Origin: a bacterium
GTDB lineage: Bacteria > Cyanobacteriota > Vampirovibrionia > Gastranaerophilales > Gastranaerophilaceae
DNA: 64,000 nt
Assembly: GCA_017941035.1 (NCBI GenBank)
Contig: JAGAXG010000007.1
Location: forward strand, 1-64,000
Direction: 5' to 3'
In this document: in pieces, positions 1-7,284 of the stretch
Position numbering within the stretch: position 1 is the stretch's first letter
Layout: each line of letters begins with the position of its first letter
The notes under the pieces: generated by a model
Told to the model about the DNA's origin: nothing
Databases searched by the model: none
What the model saw: only the letters and a program-made list of their open reading frames with translations
Position numbers and translations under genes: made by a program

Positions 1-12
1 ATGAGGTAATTT

Positions 13-228
13 ATGGCAAAAGACGTAATAGAATTTGTCGGTACGATTATAGAATCCATGCCGAATGCTATGTTTAAAGTTGAACTTGAAAACGGGCATG
101 AAATTCTTGCTCACATATCAGGCAAAATCAGAAAGAATTTTATAAGAATTTTGCCGGGAGATAAGGTAAAAGTTGAAATGACACCTTATGACCTGACAAA
201 AGGAAGAATAACATTTAGACTAAAATAA
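13..228 (+). CDS. infA: Translation initiation factor IF-1
   Basis: 71-residue single S1/OB-fold protein that binds the A site of the 30S subunit during initiation. The whole protein matches the IF-1 pattern: early VIEFVGTI, a central [21 protein letters not shown] and a [13 protein letters not shown] strand. Length is within one residue of the usual 72. AGGT sits just before the ATG. It is the first complete gene of a ribosomal/RNA polymerase operon and is followed 31 bases later by rpmJ. Bases 1-9 (ATG AGG TAA) could be the last codons of an upstream gene, commonly map in this position, but that cannot be judged from nine bases. Confidence 0.97.
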   Translation: MAKDVIEFVGTIIESMPNAMFKVELENGHEILAHISGKIRKNFIRILPGDKVKVEMTPYDLTKGRITFRLK

Positions 229-259
229 CATCTCACAGATAAAATAAAGGAAAAGAAAA

Positions 260-373
260 ATGAAAGTAAGATCATCAGTAAAGAAAATTTGCGACAAATG
301 CAAATGTATTAAGAGAAAAGGCAGAATTGCCGTAATTTGCGAAAACCCAAAGCATAAACAGCGTCAAGGTTAA
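260..373 (+). CDS. rpmJ: 50S ribosomal protein L36
   Basis: 37-residue zinc-ribbon protein of the large ribosomal subunit, short enough to be missed by length-limited gene calls. It reads [20 protein letters not shown] and ends [17 protein letters not shown]. The zinc ligands are present as C11, C14, C27 and H32, so this is the zinc-containing (C+) form. AAAGGAAAAG lies upstream. Its place between infA and rpsM is the standard bacterial order, which supports the call independently of length. Confidence 0.96.
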   Translation: MKVRSSVKKICDKCKCIKRKGRIAVICENPKHKQRQG

Positions 374-465
374 TTGCAAACGGGAACTGCGCGTTTCAGC
401 AGTTGGAGAGGAAGTATTTAAGCCTCTTGCATAAAAAAATCTAACAACAATGAAAGGGAAAAAAA

Positions 466-831
466 ATGGCAAGATTAGTAGGGGTTGATTTACCTCGTAA
501 CAAAAGAATGGAAGTCGCATTGACCTATATTTACGGTATAGGACCGACAAGAGCAAAGAAAATTTTAACTGCTACCGGTATTTCACCTGATTTAAGAACA
601 GACGACTTAACAGAAGAAGATATTAAAGAATTACGTAACGAATTATCTAATTATCACATTGAAGGTGATTTAAGACGTGAAGTCGCTATGAATATCAAAC
701 GTTTGCAAGAAATCGGTTCATACAGAGGACTTCGTCACAAACGTAAGCTCCCTTGCAGAGGTCAAAGAACAAAGACTAATGCAAGAACACAACGCGGGAA
801 AAAAGGTGCCGCAATCGCAGGTAAAAAGTAA
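466..831 (+). CDS. rpsM: 30S ribosomal protein S13
   Basis: 121-residue S13, which contacts the head of the 30S subunit and the P-site tRNA. It begins [20 protein letters not shown], carries the helix-hairpin-helix segment [12 protein letters not shown], and ends in the basic C-terminal tail [17 protein letters not shown] that reaches the tRNA. The start follows AAAGGGAAAAAAA. The 92-base gap after rpmJ contains a short hairpin (385-390 with 399-404) but no gene. Confidence 0.97.
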   Translation: MARLVGVDLPRNKRMEVALTYIYGIGPTRAKKILTATGISPDLRTDDLTEEDIKELRNELSNYHIEGDLRREVAMNIKRLQEIGSYRGLRHKRKLPCRGQRTKTNARTQRGKKGAAIAGKK

Positions 832-859
832 AAATAAACTAACATAAAGGAAACAAAAA

Positions 860-1246
860 ATGGCAAGACCAAGAACAACAAAGAAAAAAGAAAAGAAAAA
901 TGTATTACAAGGAGTTGTGCATATTCAGTCAACTTTCAATAATACAATAGTAACTTCAACAGATACTCAAGGTAATGCTATTGCTTGGGCAACAGCCGGA
1001 GCATCAGGTTTTAAAGGTGCAAGAAAAGGAACACCTTTTGCTGCTCAGTCTGCTGCAGAAATGGTAGCAAAAAAATCTATCGACCAAGGTATGAAAAAGG
1101 TTGAAGTACACATCAAAGGACCGGGCTCAGGTCGTGAAACAGCAATCAGAGCTATCCAAGCTGCAGGTTTGGAAATTACATTAATTAAAGATGTAACTCC
1201 TATCCCTCACAACGGATGCCGTCCGCCTAAAAAACGCAGAGTATAA
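860..1246 (+). CDS. rpsK: 30S ribosomal protein S11
   Basis: 128-residue S11 of the 30S platform, near the 3' end of 16S rRNA. The family pattern is clear: [19 protein letters not shown], then [31 protein letters not shown] and the C-terminal [16 protein letters not shown]. It starts after AAAGGAAAC. The gap to rpsD is unusually long for this operon and holds an inverted octamer-repeat element and a GC-rich hairpin, listed separately. Confidence 0.97.
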   Translation: MARPRTTKKKEKKNVLQGVVHIQSTFNNTIVTSTDTQGNAIAWATAGASGFKGARKGTPFAAQSAAEMVAKKSIDQGMKKVEVHIKGPGSGRETAIRAIQAAGLEITLIKDVTPIPHNGCRPPKKRRV

Positions 1247-1250
1247 CAAA

Positions 1251-1342
1251 AGGCACTAAGTTGCTAGGGCATTAAGGCACTAAGAACTTAGTACTAATAA
1301 ACTTTCTTATTGCCTTAGTGCCTTAGTATCTTAGTAACTTAG
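1251..1342. repeat. Inverted array of degenerate octamer repeats (TNNCTTAG)
   Basis: Bases 1311-1342 are four back-to-back octamers: TGCCTTAG, TGCCTTAG, TATCTTAG, TAACTTAG. On the opposite strand, 1251-1283 reads as the same kind of units (TTCTTAG, TGCCTTAA, TGCCCTAG, CAACTTAG). The two arms point toward each other and could form a long imperfect hairpin in the rpsK-rpsD spacer. A second copy of the same architecture lies between rpoA and rplQ. No ORF or transposase is present. It could be a non-autonomous repeat element or an RNA structure that modulates the operon; I do not recognise a named family. Confidence 0.7.
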
Positions 1343-1350
1343 ATTAAATC

Positions 1351-1397
1351 GCGGGGGCTTGTTCACTTAGTCCTAGGACAAACCGTAGATGCCCCGC
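1351..1397 (+). promoter_or_regulatory. GC-rich leader hairpin in front of rpsD
   Basis: GCGGGGGC (1351-1358) can pair with GCCCCGC (1391-1397) with one bulged G. Between them is a perfect 10-base palindrome GTCCTAGGAC at 1370-1379. The structure ends 28 bases before the rpsD start. It stands out as the only GC-rich patch in an AT-rich operon. S4 is a known translational autoregulator in other bacteria, so a role as an S4 or processing site is possible, but that is inference. Confidence 0.4.
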
Positions 1398-1424
1398 ACA
1401 ATAGAAAAGGAGAAAATAAAAAAA

Positions 1425-2027
1425 ATGGCTAGATATACAGGACCATCTAACAAATTATTCCGTAATTACGGAGTTAAAGACTTATCAAATAGAAAGTTAG
1501 CTACTTCTATGCGTCAAAACGCTTCAGGGCAACACGGCGCTGTTAGAAAAAAACTTTCTGAGTATGCACTTCACTTAAAAGAAAAGCAAAAAATAAGATT
1601 GACTTATCTTGTAAGTGAAAAACAATTCGTAAAATATTATAATGAAGCTGCAAGAAGAAAAGGAGTTACAGGTACTATTCTTTTACAATTATTAGAATCA
1701 AGACTTGATAACATTTTATTCAGAGCAGGCTTTGGTATTACGCGTAAACAAACAAGACAGATTGTAAATCATGGTCATGTGCTTGTTAACGGTAAAAAAG
1801 TTGATATACCGTCATATTTGGTAAAAGCAGGTGATGTTATCACTGTTAAAACAAGAAGTTCAAAATACCTTCAAAACGTAATTGAAATGATTGATTTAGC
1901 ATGTGCTCCTGCTTGGATGACAATTGACAAATCAGCTTTGAAAATTACATTCGACAGAATTCCTGAAAGAGAAGAATTAGATCCTGAACTTAAGGAACAA
2001 CTCGTAATCGAATACTACTCTAAATAA
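1425..2027 (+). CDS. rpsD: 30S ribosomal protein S4
   Basis: 200-residue S4, a primary 16S rRNA binder. It opens MARYTGPSNKLFRNYGVKDL and has the S4 RNA-binding domain (LESRLDNILFRAGFG, then RQIVNHGHVLVNGKKVDIPS). An upstream in-frame ATG at 1389 would add twelve residues (PRTIEKEKIKK) that overlap the GC-rich hairpin. The ATG at 1425 follows AAAAGGAGA (1404-1412) and gives the canonical N-terminus, so it is preferred. The N-terminal cysteine zinc knuckle seen in some S4 proteins is absent. Confidence 0.95.
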   Translation: MARYTGPSNKLFRNYGVKDLSNRKLATSMRQNASGQHGAVRKKLSEYALHLKEKQKIRLTYLVSEKQFVKYYNEAARRKGVTGTILLQLLESRLDNILFRAGFGITRKQTRQIVNHGHVLVNGKKVDIPSYLVKAGDVITVKTRSSKYLQNVIEMIDLACAPAWMTIDKSALKITFDRIPEREELDPELKEQLVIEYYSK

Positions 2028-2077
2028 TAAATAGCAAAAAGTAATGTAGTAGAATTTTTAACTAGGAGATTAAAAGA

Positions 2078-3046
2078 ATGGAATTAAAAATTAAATGTGT
2101 TGATACAGCAACAAATTCAGACGGTTCACAATACGGTAAATTTGTAATTGAACCGTTAGAACGCGGTTTTGGTACTACAATCGGTAATGCTTTAAGACGT
2201 GTACTTTTATCAAGTCTTGAAGGAACTGCTGTTACAAGTGCCAGAATAGAAAGTATTACACACGAATATACGGCAATACCTGGCGTTTTGGAAGACGTAA
2301 TTGACGTAATCCTTAACTTAAAAGGTTTAGTTGTTAAAACTGATTCAAAAGAAGCGCAGCATTTAAGAATAGATGTTGATAAACCGGGTGCTGTATTAGC
2401 AAGTGATATCCAATTACCTTCAGGTGTTAAGGTTGTAAACCCTGATTGGTTAATTTGTACCGTAGCAGACGGCGGATCATTCCATGCTGATGTTATCGTA
2501 GAAACAGGTAAAGGATACGTTCCTCACGATGTTCCAAGAGATGTAAAAGGGGATGCAATTGACGTATTACCGATTGACGCAACATTTATGCCTATCAAAC
2601 GTGTAAGCTATAATGTTGAAAGTGCTCGTGTAGGAGATTCATTAGATTACGACAAATTAACTCTTGAAATTTGGTCAAATGGTTCGGTTGATGTACAAAA
2701 TGCATTAAGCCAAGCTTCAAACTTATTAATTGAACACTTTATGCAAATTGCATCAATTACAGGTCAACCTTCAGTAGCTTCACTTCCTCAAATTGAAGAA
2801 GACGAAGAATTAGAAGATGAACCAAAAATGACTATTGAAGAATTGGAACTTTCTGTAAGAGCATATAACTGCTTAAAAAGAGCAAGCATTAATTCTATGT
2901 CAGAATTATTGAAAAAATCAGAACATGATTTGTTGAACATTAAAAATTTCGGCAAAAAATCATCTGACGAAGTTATCGAAAGACTCCATCATTTTGGATT
3001 AGCATTACAGCCAAATCCTATAGAAGATGAAGATTTAATAGGATAA
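2078..3046 (+). CDS. rpoA: DNA-directed RNA polymerase subunit alpha
   Basis: 322-residue alpha subunit, the assembly platform of RNA polymerase. The N-terminal domain has the dimerisation segment GFGTTIGNALRRVLLSSLEG and YTAIPGVLEDV. An acidic linker (around residues 245-255, EEDEELEDEP) leads to a complete C-terminal domain with two helix-hairpin-helix motifs (LKRASINSMSELLKKS, then NIKNFGKKSSDEVIERL), which binds UP elements and activators. AGGAGATTAAAAGA precedes the ATG. It lies in its usual place between small-subunit genes and rplQ. Confidence 0.97.
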   Translation: MELKIKCVDTATNSDGSQYGKFVIEPLERGFGTTIGNALRRVLLSSLEGTAVTSARIESITHEYTAIPGVLEDVIDVILNLKGLVVKTDSKEAQHLRIDVDKPGAVLASDIQLPSGVKVVNPDWLICTVADGGSFHADVIVETGKGYVPHDVPRDVKGDAIDVLPIDATFMPIKRVSYNVESARVGDSLDYDKLTLEIWSNGSVDVQNALSQASNLLIEHFMQIASITGQPSVASLPQIEEDEELEDEPKMTIEELELSVRAYNCLKRASINSMSELLKKSEHDLLNIKNFGKKSSDEVIERLHHFGLALQPNPIEDEDLIG

Positions 3047-3052
3047 AAGATA

Positions 3053-3149
3053 CTAAGGCAGTAAGGCACTCAGATACTAAGAAAATTGAGTAACAGTGCA
3101 TATTGTCAAAACAAATATTTGATAATAACTTAATACCTTAAGATCTTGT
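3053..3149. repeat. Second inverted octamer-repeat element
   Basis: Bases 3053-3084 read CTAAGGCA, GTAAGGCA, CTCAGATA, CTAAGAAA, the reverse-complement form of the TNNCTTAG octamer found at 1311-1342. Bases 3126-3149 read TAACTTAA, TACCTTAA, GATCTTGT, decayed copies in the other orientation. The arms face each other as in the rpsK-rpsD spacer. It occupies nearly the whole rpoA-rplQ gap and contains no gene. Confidence 0.6.
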
Positions 3150-3171
3150 AGAAAGAAAAGGAAATACAAAA

Positions 3172-3600
3172 ATGAGACACCAAACTAAAAAACATACACT
3201 AGGGAAAGCTCAAGACCAAAGAAAAGCCTTGTTGCGTTCTTTAGCTACGGAACTTTTTGTACACGGTGAAATTACAACTACATTAGCAAGAGCTAAAGCT
3301 CTAAAACCTTATGCAGAAAAAATTATCACCCTTGCAAAAAAAGGAGATTTAAACTCAATCCGAACAGCATCTAAATATATTTTCAACAAAGAAACAGGGA
3401 AATATATGGATATGAAAAGCGGAGAAGTTTTTGATGCTCCTGAAAAAGACAAAAAACTTACAGCACAAACAGTTTTGAGAAAATTGTTTGTAATAATTGG
3501 TAAGCAGTATTCCGACAAAAAAGGCGGATATACAAGAATTTACCACTTGCCTCCTCGTCGTGGCGATGCTTCTGAAATGGCATTAATTCAATTGGTGTAA
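3172..3600 (+). CDS. rplQ: 50S ribosomal protein L17
   Basis: 142-residue L17. The N-terminal half (MRHQTKKHTLGKAQDQRKAL, then ATELFVHGEITTTLARAK) and the C-terminal end (GGYTRIYHLPPRRGDASEMA, then LIQLV) are canonical. Bacterial L17 is usually about 115-125 residues. The excess is an insertion of roughly 20-25 residues around positions 67-92 (YIFNKETGKYMDMKSGEVFD and following), replacing the short loop before the conserved LRKLF helix. GAAAGAAAAGGAAA precedes the ATG. Confidence 0.95.
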   Translation: MRHQTKKHTLGKAQDQRKALLRSLATELFVHGEITTTLARAKALKPYAEKIITLAKKGDLNSIRTASKYIFNKETGKYMDMKSGEVFDAPEKDKKLTAQTVLRKLFVIIGKQYSDKKGGYTRIYHLPPRRGDASEMALIQLV

Positions 3601-3607
3601 TTTCAGT

Positions 3608-4375
3608 ATGCGTTATGCTTTAACAGTTCAGTATATCGGCAAAATTTATTCAGGAAGCCAGATTCAATTTCAAGATGGAGAACCGATAAAAGAACCGACA
3701 ATACAAGGGGAACTGGAAAAAGCAATCAGTACATTGATATTCGGAGATACCGAAAATATAAACCGGCAAATTAAAACAATTTTTTCCGGAAGAACTGACA
3801 AAGGTGTTAACGCCAAAGGGCAAATAGTCCATTTTGATACAGAGCGAACAATTGTTGCTTCAAAGTTTCTCTACCATCTAAATGAAATACTTCCCAGTGA
3901 CATCTCAGTGAGTGAAATAAAGCAGGTTGATAACAATTTTCACGCTCAAAAATCTGCCAAAAAGCGTTATTACAGGTTTGAGTTTGTAAACAGAAAATGT
4001 AAGAATGCTTATGACGGAGATTTGATGCGTGTAAAATTTCCAATCGATGAAAAAAGAATGCAAAAAGCTTTAGATTATCTACTTGGCGAGCATGATTTTT
4101 CAAGCTTCAAAAGTTCCGGAACGCTGAACCCAAGCAAAATTTGTTTTATTGAAAAAGCCAAAGTTGAAAAACTTGGTGATTATGTTGTTATTGATATTGT
4201 AGGAAATCGTTTCCTTTACAACATGGTAAGAACGATTGTCGGCACGCTCCTTGAAATAGAGGGGCATAATCTAAAACCTGAACATATGCTTCAAGTTTTA
4301 GAAGCTCGTGACCGCACAAAAGCGGGAATGACAGTCAGTCCGTACGGATTGACATTAATGAAAGTAACGTATTAA
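3608..4375 (+). CDS. truA: tRNA pseudouridine(38-40) synthase TruA
   Basis: 255-residue pseudouridine synthase that isomerises uridines 38-40 in the anticodon stem of many tRNAs. The catalytic motif is SGRTDKGVNAKGQ, with the nucleophilic aspartate at D64. Later family landmarks are HDFSSFKSSG and NRFLYNMVRTIVGTLLEIE. It starts only 7 bases after rplQ stops, so it is very likely co-transcribed and translationally coupled. rplQ-truA-rplM-rpsI is a common order in cyanobacteria and Firmicutes. Confidence 0.95.
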   Translation: MRYALTVQYIGKIYSGSQIQFQDGEPIKEPTIQGELEKAISTLIFGDTENINRQIKTIFSGRTDKGVNAKGQIVHFDTERTIVASKFLYHLNEILPSDISVSEIKQVDNNFHAQKSAKKRYYRFEFVNRKCKNAYDGDLMRVKFPIDEKRMQKALDYLLGEHDFSSFKSSGTLNPSKICFIEKAKVEKLGDYVVIDIVGNRFLYNMVRTIVGTLLEIEGHNLKPEHMLQVLEARDRTKAGMTVSPYGLTLMKVTY

Positions 4376-4398
4376 AAATATAATGGAGAAAATGCAAT

Positions 4399-4836
4399 AT
4401 GAAAACATATTCAGCAAAACCTCTTGAAGTAGAAAGAAAATGGTATTTAATCGATGCAGAAGGCGAAACATTGGGACGTCTTGCAGTTCGTGTTGCCAAC
4501 ATTTTAAGAGGTAAAAATAAACCTGAATACACTCCAAACTTTGATACAGGTGATTTTGTAATTGTAATCAACGCATCAAAAGTTGTTGTTTCAGGGAAAA
4601 AAGAAACTGATAAAATTTATTTACACCATACAGGATATCCTGGAGGATTAAAAACAGCTTCATTCAAAGAAGTTATGGATCGTGACCCAAGAATTGTTAT
4701 AGAACATGCAGTTAGAGGAATGCTTCAACATAACACTTTGGGTGCAGAACAATTTAACAAATTAAAAGTATACGCAGGTGCTGAGCACCCACATGCAGCT
4801 CAAAAACCTATCGTTCTTGAAAAGGAGGCTAAATAA
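4399..4836 (+). CDS. rplM: 50S ribosomal protein L13
   Basis: 145-residue L13, an early assembly protein of the large subunit. Recognisable segments are [20 protein letters not shown], the nucleic-acid contact region [27 protein letters not shown] and the C-terminal [25 protein letters not shown] lies before the ATG. Its stop codon overlaps the rpsI start by one base (TAATG). Confidence 0.97.
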   Translation: MKTYSAKPLEVERKWYLIDAEGETLGRLAVRVANILRGKNKPEYTPNFDTGDFVIVINASKVVVSGKKETDKIYLHHTGYPGGLKTASFKEVMDRDPRIVIEHAVRGMLQHNTLGAEQFNKLKVYAGAEHPHAAQKPIVLEKEAK

Positions 4837-5234
4837 TGGCAGATAAAGATATTATAATGGCTACAGGAAGAAGAAAAACCTCCATTGCTGTTGTTAAATT
4901 GGTTAAAGGTAAAGGGAGAATTTTCGTAAACGGAAAAACTTTACAAAATTATATTGGCAATAGACCGGCAATTGAAATGTTAGTATACAGACCTTTAGTT
5001 CTAACAGAATCTCAAGACAGATTCGACGTAAGAGTAAAAGCTGTAGGCGGCGGTATTGTTTCACAATGTGGAGCAATCAGACACGGAATTTCAAGAGCAT
5101 TAGTTAAATCAAACGAAGAATTCAGAAATGTTCTTAAAGTTGAAGGTCTATTAACAAGAGATCCAAGAGTTAAAGAACGTAAAAAATACGGTAGAAAAAG
5201 AGCTCGTAAGAGATTCCAATTCTCAAAACGTTAA
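4836..5234 (+). CDS. rpsI: 30S ribosomal protein S9
   Basis: 132-residue S9, whose C-terminal tail reaches the P-site tRNA. It contains [19 protein letters not shown], the glycine turn [25 protein letters not shown] and the basic end [18 protein letters not shown] strong Shine-Dalgarno AAGGAGG (4823-4829) lies inside the end of rplM, and the start overlaps the rplM stop by one base. It is the last gene of the operon; two strong hairpins follow. Confidence 0.97.
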   Translation: MADKDIIMATGRRKTSIAVVKLVKGKGRIFVNGKTLQNYIGNRPAIEMLVYRPLVLTESQDRFDVRVKAVGGGIVSQCGAIRHGISRALVKSNEEFRNVLKVEGLLTRDPRVKERKKYGRKRARKRFQFSKR

Positions 5235-5253
5235 TATTTTACAAAATTTCAAA

Positions 5254-5315
5254 CAAAAGCGATTCTTCAAAAATCGCTTTTGCGTAATAATAGCAGTTCT
5301 TTCAGAACTGCTATT
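5254..5315. terminator. Double hairpin terminator after rpsI
   Basis: First hairpin: CAAAAGCGATT (5254-5264) with AATCGCTTTTG (5272-5282), 11 perfect pairs and a 7-base loop. Second hairpin: AATAGCAGTTCT (5289-5300) with AGAACTGCTATT (5304-5315), 12 perfect pairs and a 3-base loop, followed by TTATATTT. The pair sits between the convergent rpsI and TM2 genes and probably stops transcription from both sides. Confidence 0.85.
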
Positions 5316-5337
5316 TTATATTTCATAAATAAGAAAA

Positions 5338-5595
5338 TTAAACTTTCCAATCAATAACATTACCATTGCCATCAGTAAATTTAGCGCAAATAATAAGTAT
5401 TAAATCAACAACCGACCATATTCCTGTAATGTAAAAACCTAATCCGAATATCCAACCGGTCAAAAGTGAAATTAAAAGCATTACGATTGCAGTATCAGTT
5501 TTTTTTACATAAAATCTATGTGCACCAAATACTCCTAAAAACAAGCAAAACAAAAGAGTTGCTAACCAATCCGTATTAAATTTTTTTTCTTCCAT
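5338..5595 (-). CDS. TM2-domain membrane protein
   Basis: 85-residue protein matching the TM2 family. A charged N-terminus (MEEKKFNTDW) is followed by a first membrane helix LATLLFCLFLGVFGAHRFYV, whose GAHRFY motif is typical of the family. A second hydrophobic stretch follows (VMLLISLLTGWIFGLGFYI), then WSVVDLILII. The last residues (KFTDGNGNVIDWKV) are soluble. TM2 proteins are widespread and mostly of unknown role. It follows the M29 aminopeptidase gene by 14 bases and is probably in the same operon. Confidence 0.85.
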   Translation of the reverse strand: MEEKKFNTDWLATLLFCLFLGVFGAHRFYVKKTDTAIVMLLISLLTGWIFGLGFYITGIWSVVDLILIICAKFTDGNGNVIDWKV

Positions 5596-5609
5596 TTTTC
5601 TTACCCTTT

Positions 5610-6713
5610 CTAGATAATAAATTTCCCGTTTTCATATATTAATTTCCCATCTGCAAAAGCTTTTCCGCCATTTTTCATATTTTTAATCATATCCCAATGT
5701 AAACCTGAAACATTTTTTCCTCCTGTTTCGGGATAAGATGCGCCAACAGCCATATGAATTGCACCGCCGATTTTTTCATCAAAGAGAATATTCCCTGTGA
5801 CATCTTGAATTTGCCAATTTGTTCCGAAGGCAATTTCTCCTATTCCGTGCGAACCTTCGTCCATATTCAACATTGCATTCAAAAATTCTTGCCCATTTGA
5901 AGCTTCTGCTTTTACAACAAGACCGTTTTCAATCCAAAGATGAACATCATTCGCACTATTTCCGCGATAATTTTGCGGAAAGTCGAAATAAATTTCTCCG
6001 TTAATACCATTTTCTACCGGAGATGTAAAAACTTCTCCGTCAGGGTAATTATTTAATCCCGAACAGCTTATCCATTTTCTTCCCTCAACATTGAAAGTTA
6101 TATCAGTTCTGTCACCTGTTATGCGAAGTTCTTTTACGTTGTTAAGATAAGAAGCCCATTGAGTTTGCTGTTTATCAAGTTCTTGCAATTTTTCAACAGG
6201 ATTTTCTAAATCTAAATAACAAGATTTAAACAAAAATTCGGTATAATCATCAAGCGACATTTTTGCTTCTTGAGCCAAAGCATGAGTAGGAACATCAGCT
6301 ATAACCCATTTTAATTCTCCTTTTGAGGCTCTTGAAAGCATTAATTCTGACAAAGGTTTTGTAGCTTTACCTCTGCGAGACATTTTTTCTAAATCAGCAC
6401 GCGCCATAGCTTTTGTGTTCAACGGCGCACCTAAAGATATAAATACATCAGCTTTTTCGTATTCGAGTTTTGTCATTGGATCAACATAATCAAGTTGTTC
6501 TCCTGAAGCATATTTCATAAAAATTTCTGCCATATCACCGAAACCACATCTTAAAACAGGGTTGGCTCCGCGTTCTAAAACCCTTTTATAAACAGCCTTA
6601 ACCAAATCTTTTGAATAAATTGATTGAGTAGAAATTACGACTAATTCATTTTTTTGTACATTTGTAGAATAATCAACCAAAACTTTTGCATATTTATCCC
6701 AAATATTTTCCAT
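5610..6713 (-). CDS. M29-family aminopeptidase
   Basis: 367-residue cytosolic metallo-aminopeptidase of the M29 (AmpS/PepS/aminopeptidase T) family, which removes N-terminal residues from peptides using a two-metal site. Seen directly: the N-terminal WDKYAKVLVDYSTNVQKNEL, VFISLGAPLNTKAMARAD, the central GEVFTSPVENGINGEIYFD and the C-terminal ligand region IGEIAFGTN ... GGAIHMAVGASYPETGGKN ... SGLHWDMI. Slightly shorter than the usual ~410 residues. It is followed by the TM2 gene on the same strand. The assignment rests on motif order; the substrate cannot be predicted. Confidence 0.88.
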   Translation of the reverse strand: MENIWDKYAKVLVDYSTNVQKNELVVISTQSIYSKDLVKAVYKRVLERGANPVLRCGFGDMAEIFMKYASGEQLDYVDPMTKLEYEKADVFISLGAPLNTKAMARADLEKMSRRGKATKPLSELMLSRASKGELKWVIADVPTHALAQEAKMSLDDYTEFLFKSCYLDLENPVEKLQELDKQQTQWASYLNNVKELRITGDRTDITFNVEGRKWISCSGLNNYPDGEVFTSPVENGINGEIYFDFPQNYRGNSANDVHLWIENGLVVKAEASNGQEFLNAMLNMDEGSHGIGEIAFGTNWQIQDVTGNILFDEKIGGAIHMAVGASYPETGGKNVSGLHWDMIKNMKNGGKAFADGKLIYENGKFII

Positions 6714-6773
6714 AGAATAATCTCCTTCTACGAAAAATTATAAAATATTACATCAATAAAGTAAAGTATCAGT

Positions 6774-7097
6774 TTAGCACTCTTTAGTTGCCATAATCAA
6801 TTTGTAGTAAAGTTCTAAATCAATACGAGAAGAATTTTCAATAATTTCAATCAATTCTTCTTTAAGCGTTTGCGACGATTTCATATACCCAAAATCAAAT
6901 AAATCTTTAATATTAACATTAAGTGCCTTAGCGATTTTTTCGATATTTTCTTCTTTAGGGAGCTGACCTCCGTTTTCAAGCTTGCAAAGGTTTGTTGTTT
7001 CCATACCAATAATTTCAGCAAGCTGAGCTTGAGTCAATTTATTACGTTTTCTCAAATCTTTTATCCGTTGTCCTAAAAATTTGCTTAAAATCGCCAT
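6774..7097 (-). CDS. XRE-family helix-turn-helix regulator
   Basis: 107-residue DNA-binding protein. Residues 8-64 form a Cro/C1-type helix-turn-helix (GQRIKDLRKRNKLTQAQLAE, IIGMETTNLCKLENGGQLP, then ENIEKIAKALNVNIKDLFDF). The remaining 43 residues (SSQTLKEELIEIIENSSRID and following) look helical and may dimerise. It is divergent from the prepilin gene. The shared 187-base gap holds a strong promoter for the pilin side and TGGCAT repeats that could be an operator, so regulation of the pilin or of itself is plausible but unproven. Confidence 0.85.
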   Translation of the reverse strand: MAILSKFLGQRIKDLRKRNKLTQAQLAEIIGMETTNLCKLENGGQLPKEENIEKIAKALNVNIKDLFDFGYMKSSQTLKEELIEIIENSSRIDLELYYKLIMATKEC

Positions 7098-7166
7098 TTT
7101 TACCCCTTTTTATATATGCTACAACGAACTTTAAATATAAAATATGGCATAGTTTAATAATTACAC

Positions 7167-7195
7167 TTGACAAAATTGGCATGATATGACATAAT
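7167..7195 (+). promoter_or_regulatory. Sigma70-type promoter of the prepilin gene
   Basis: Perfect -35 TTGACA (7167-7172), a 17-base spacer and -10 CATAAT (7190-7195). It is the best -35/-10 match I noticed in the window. TGGCAT occurs at 7145-7150 upstream and again inside the spacer at 7177-7182, a possible operator for the divergently encoded XRE protein. Transcription would begin near 7202, giving an ~80-base leader. Confidence 0.7.
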
Positions 7196-7284
7196 ATATA
7201 TAGTTATTTGTTATTAGTCCATAAGTATTAGATGAAAAGTTATTCTAATACGACATGGTAAAAAAAAGAAAGGTGAACAAGATT

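Noticed and set aside
1389-1424. Upstream start for rpsD adding 12 residues
   Set aside because: It overlaps the GC-rich hairpin and lacks a ribosome site; the downstream ATG gives the canonical S4 start.
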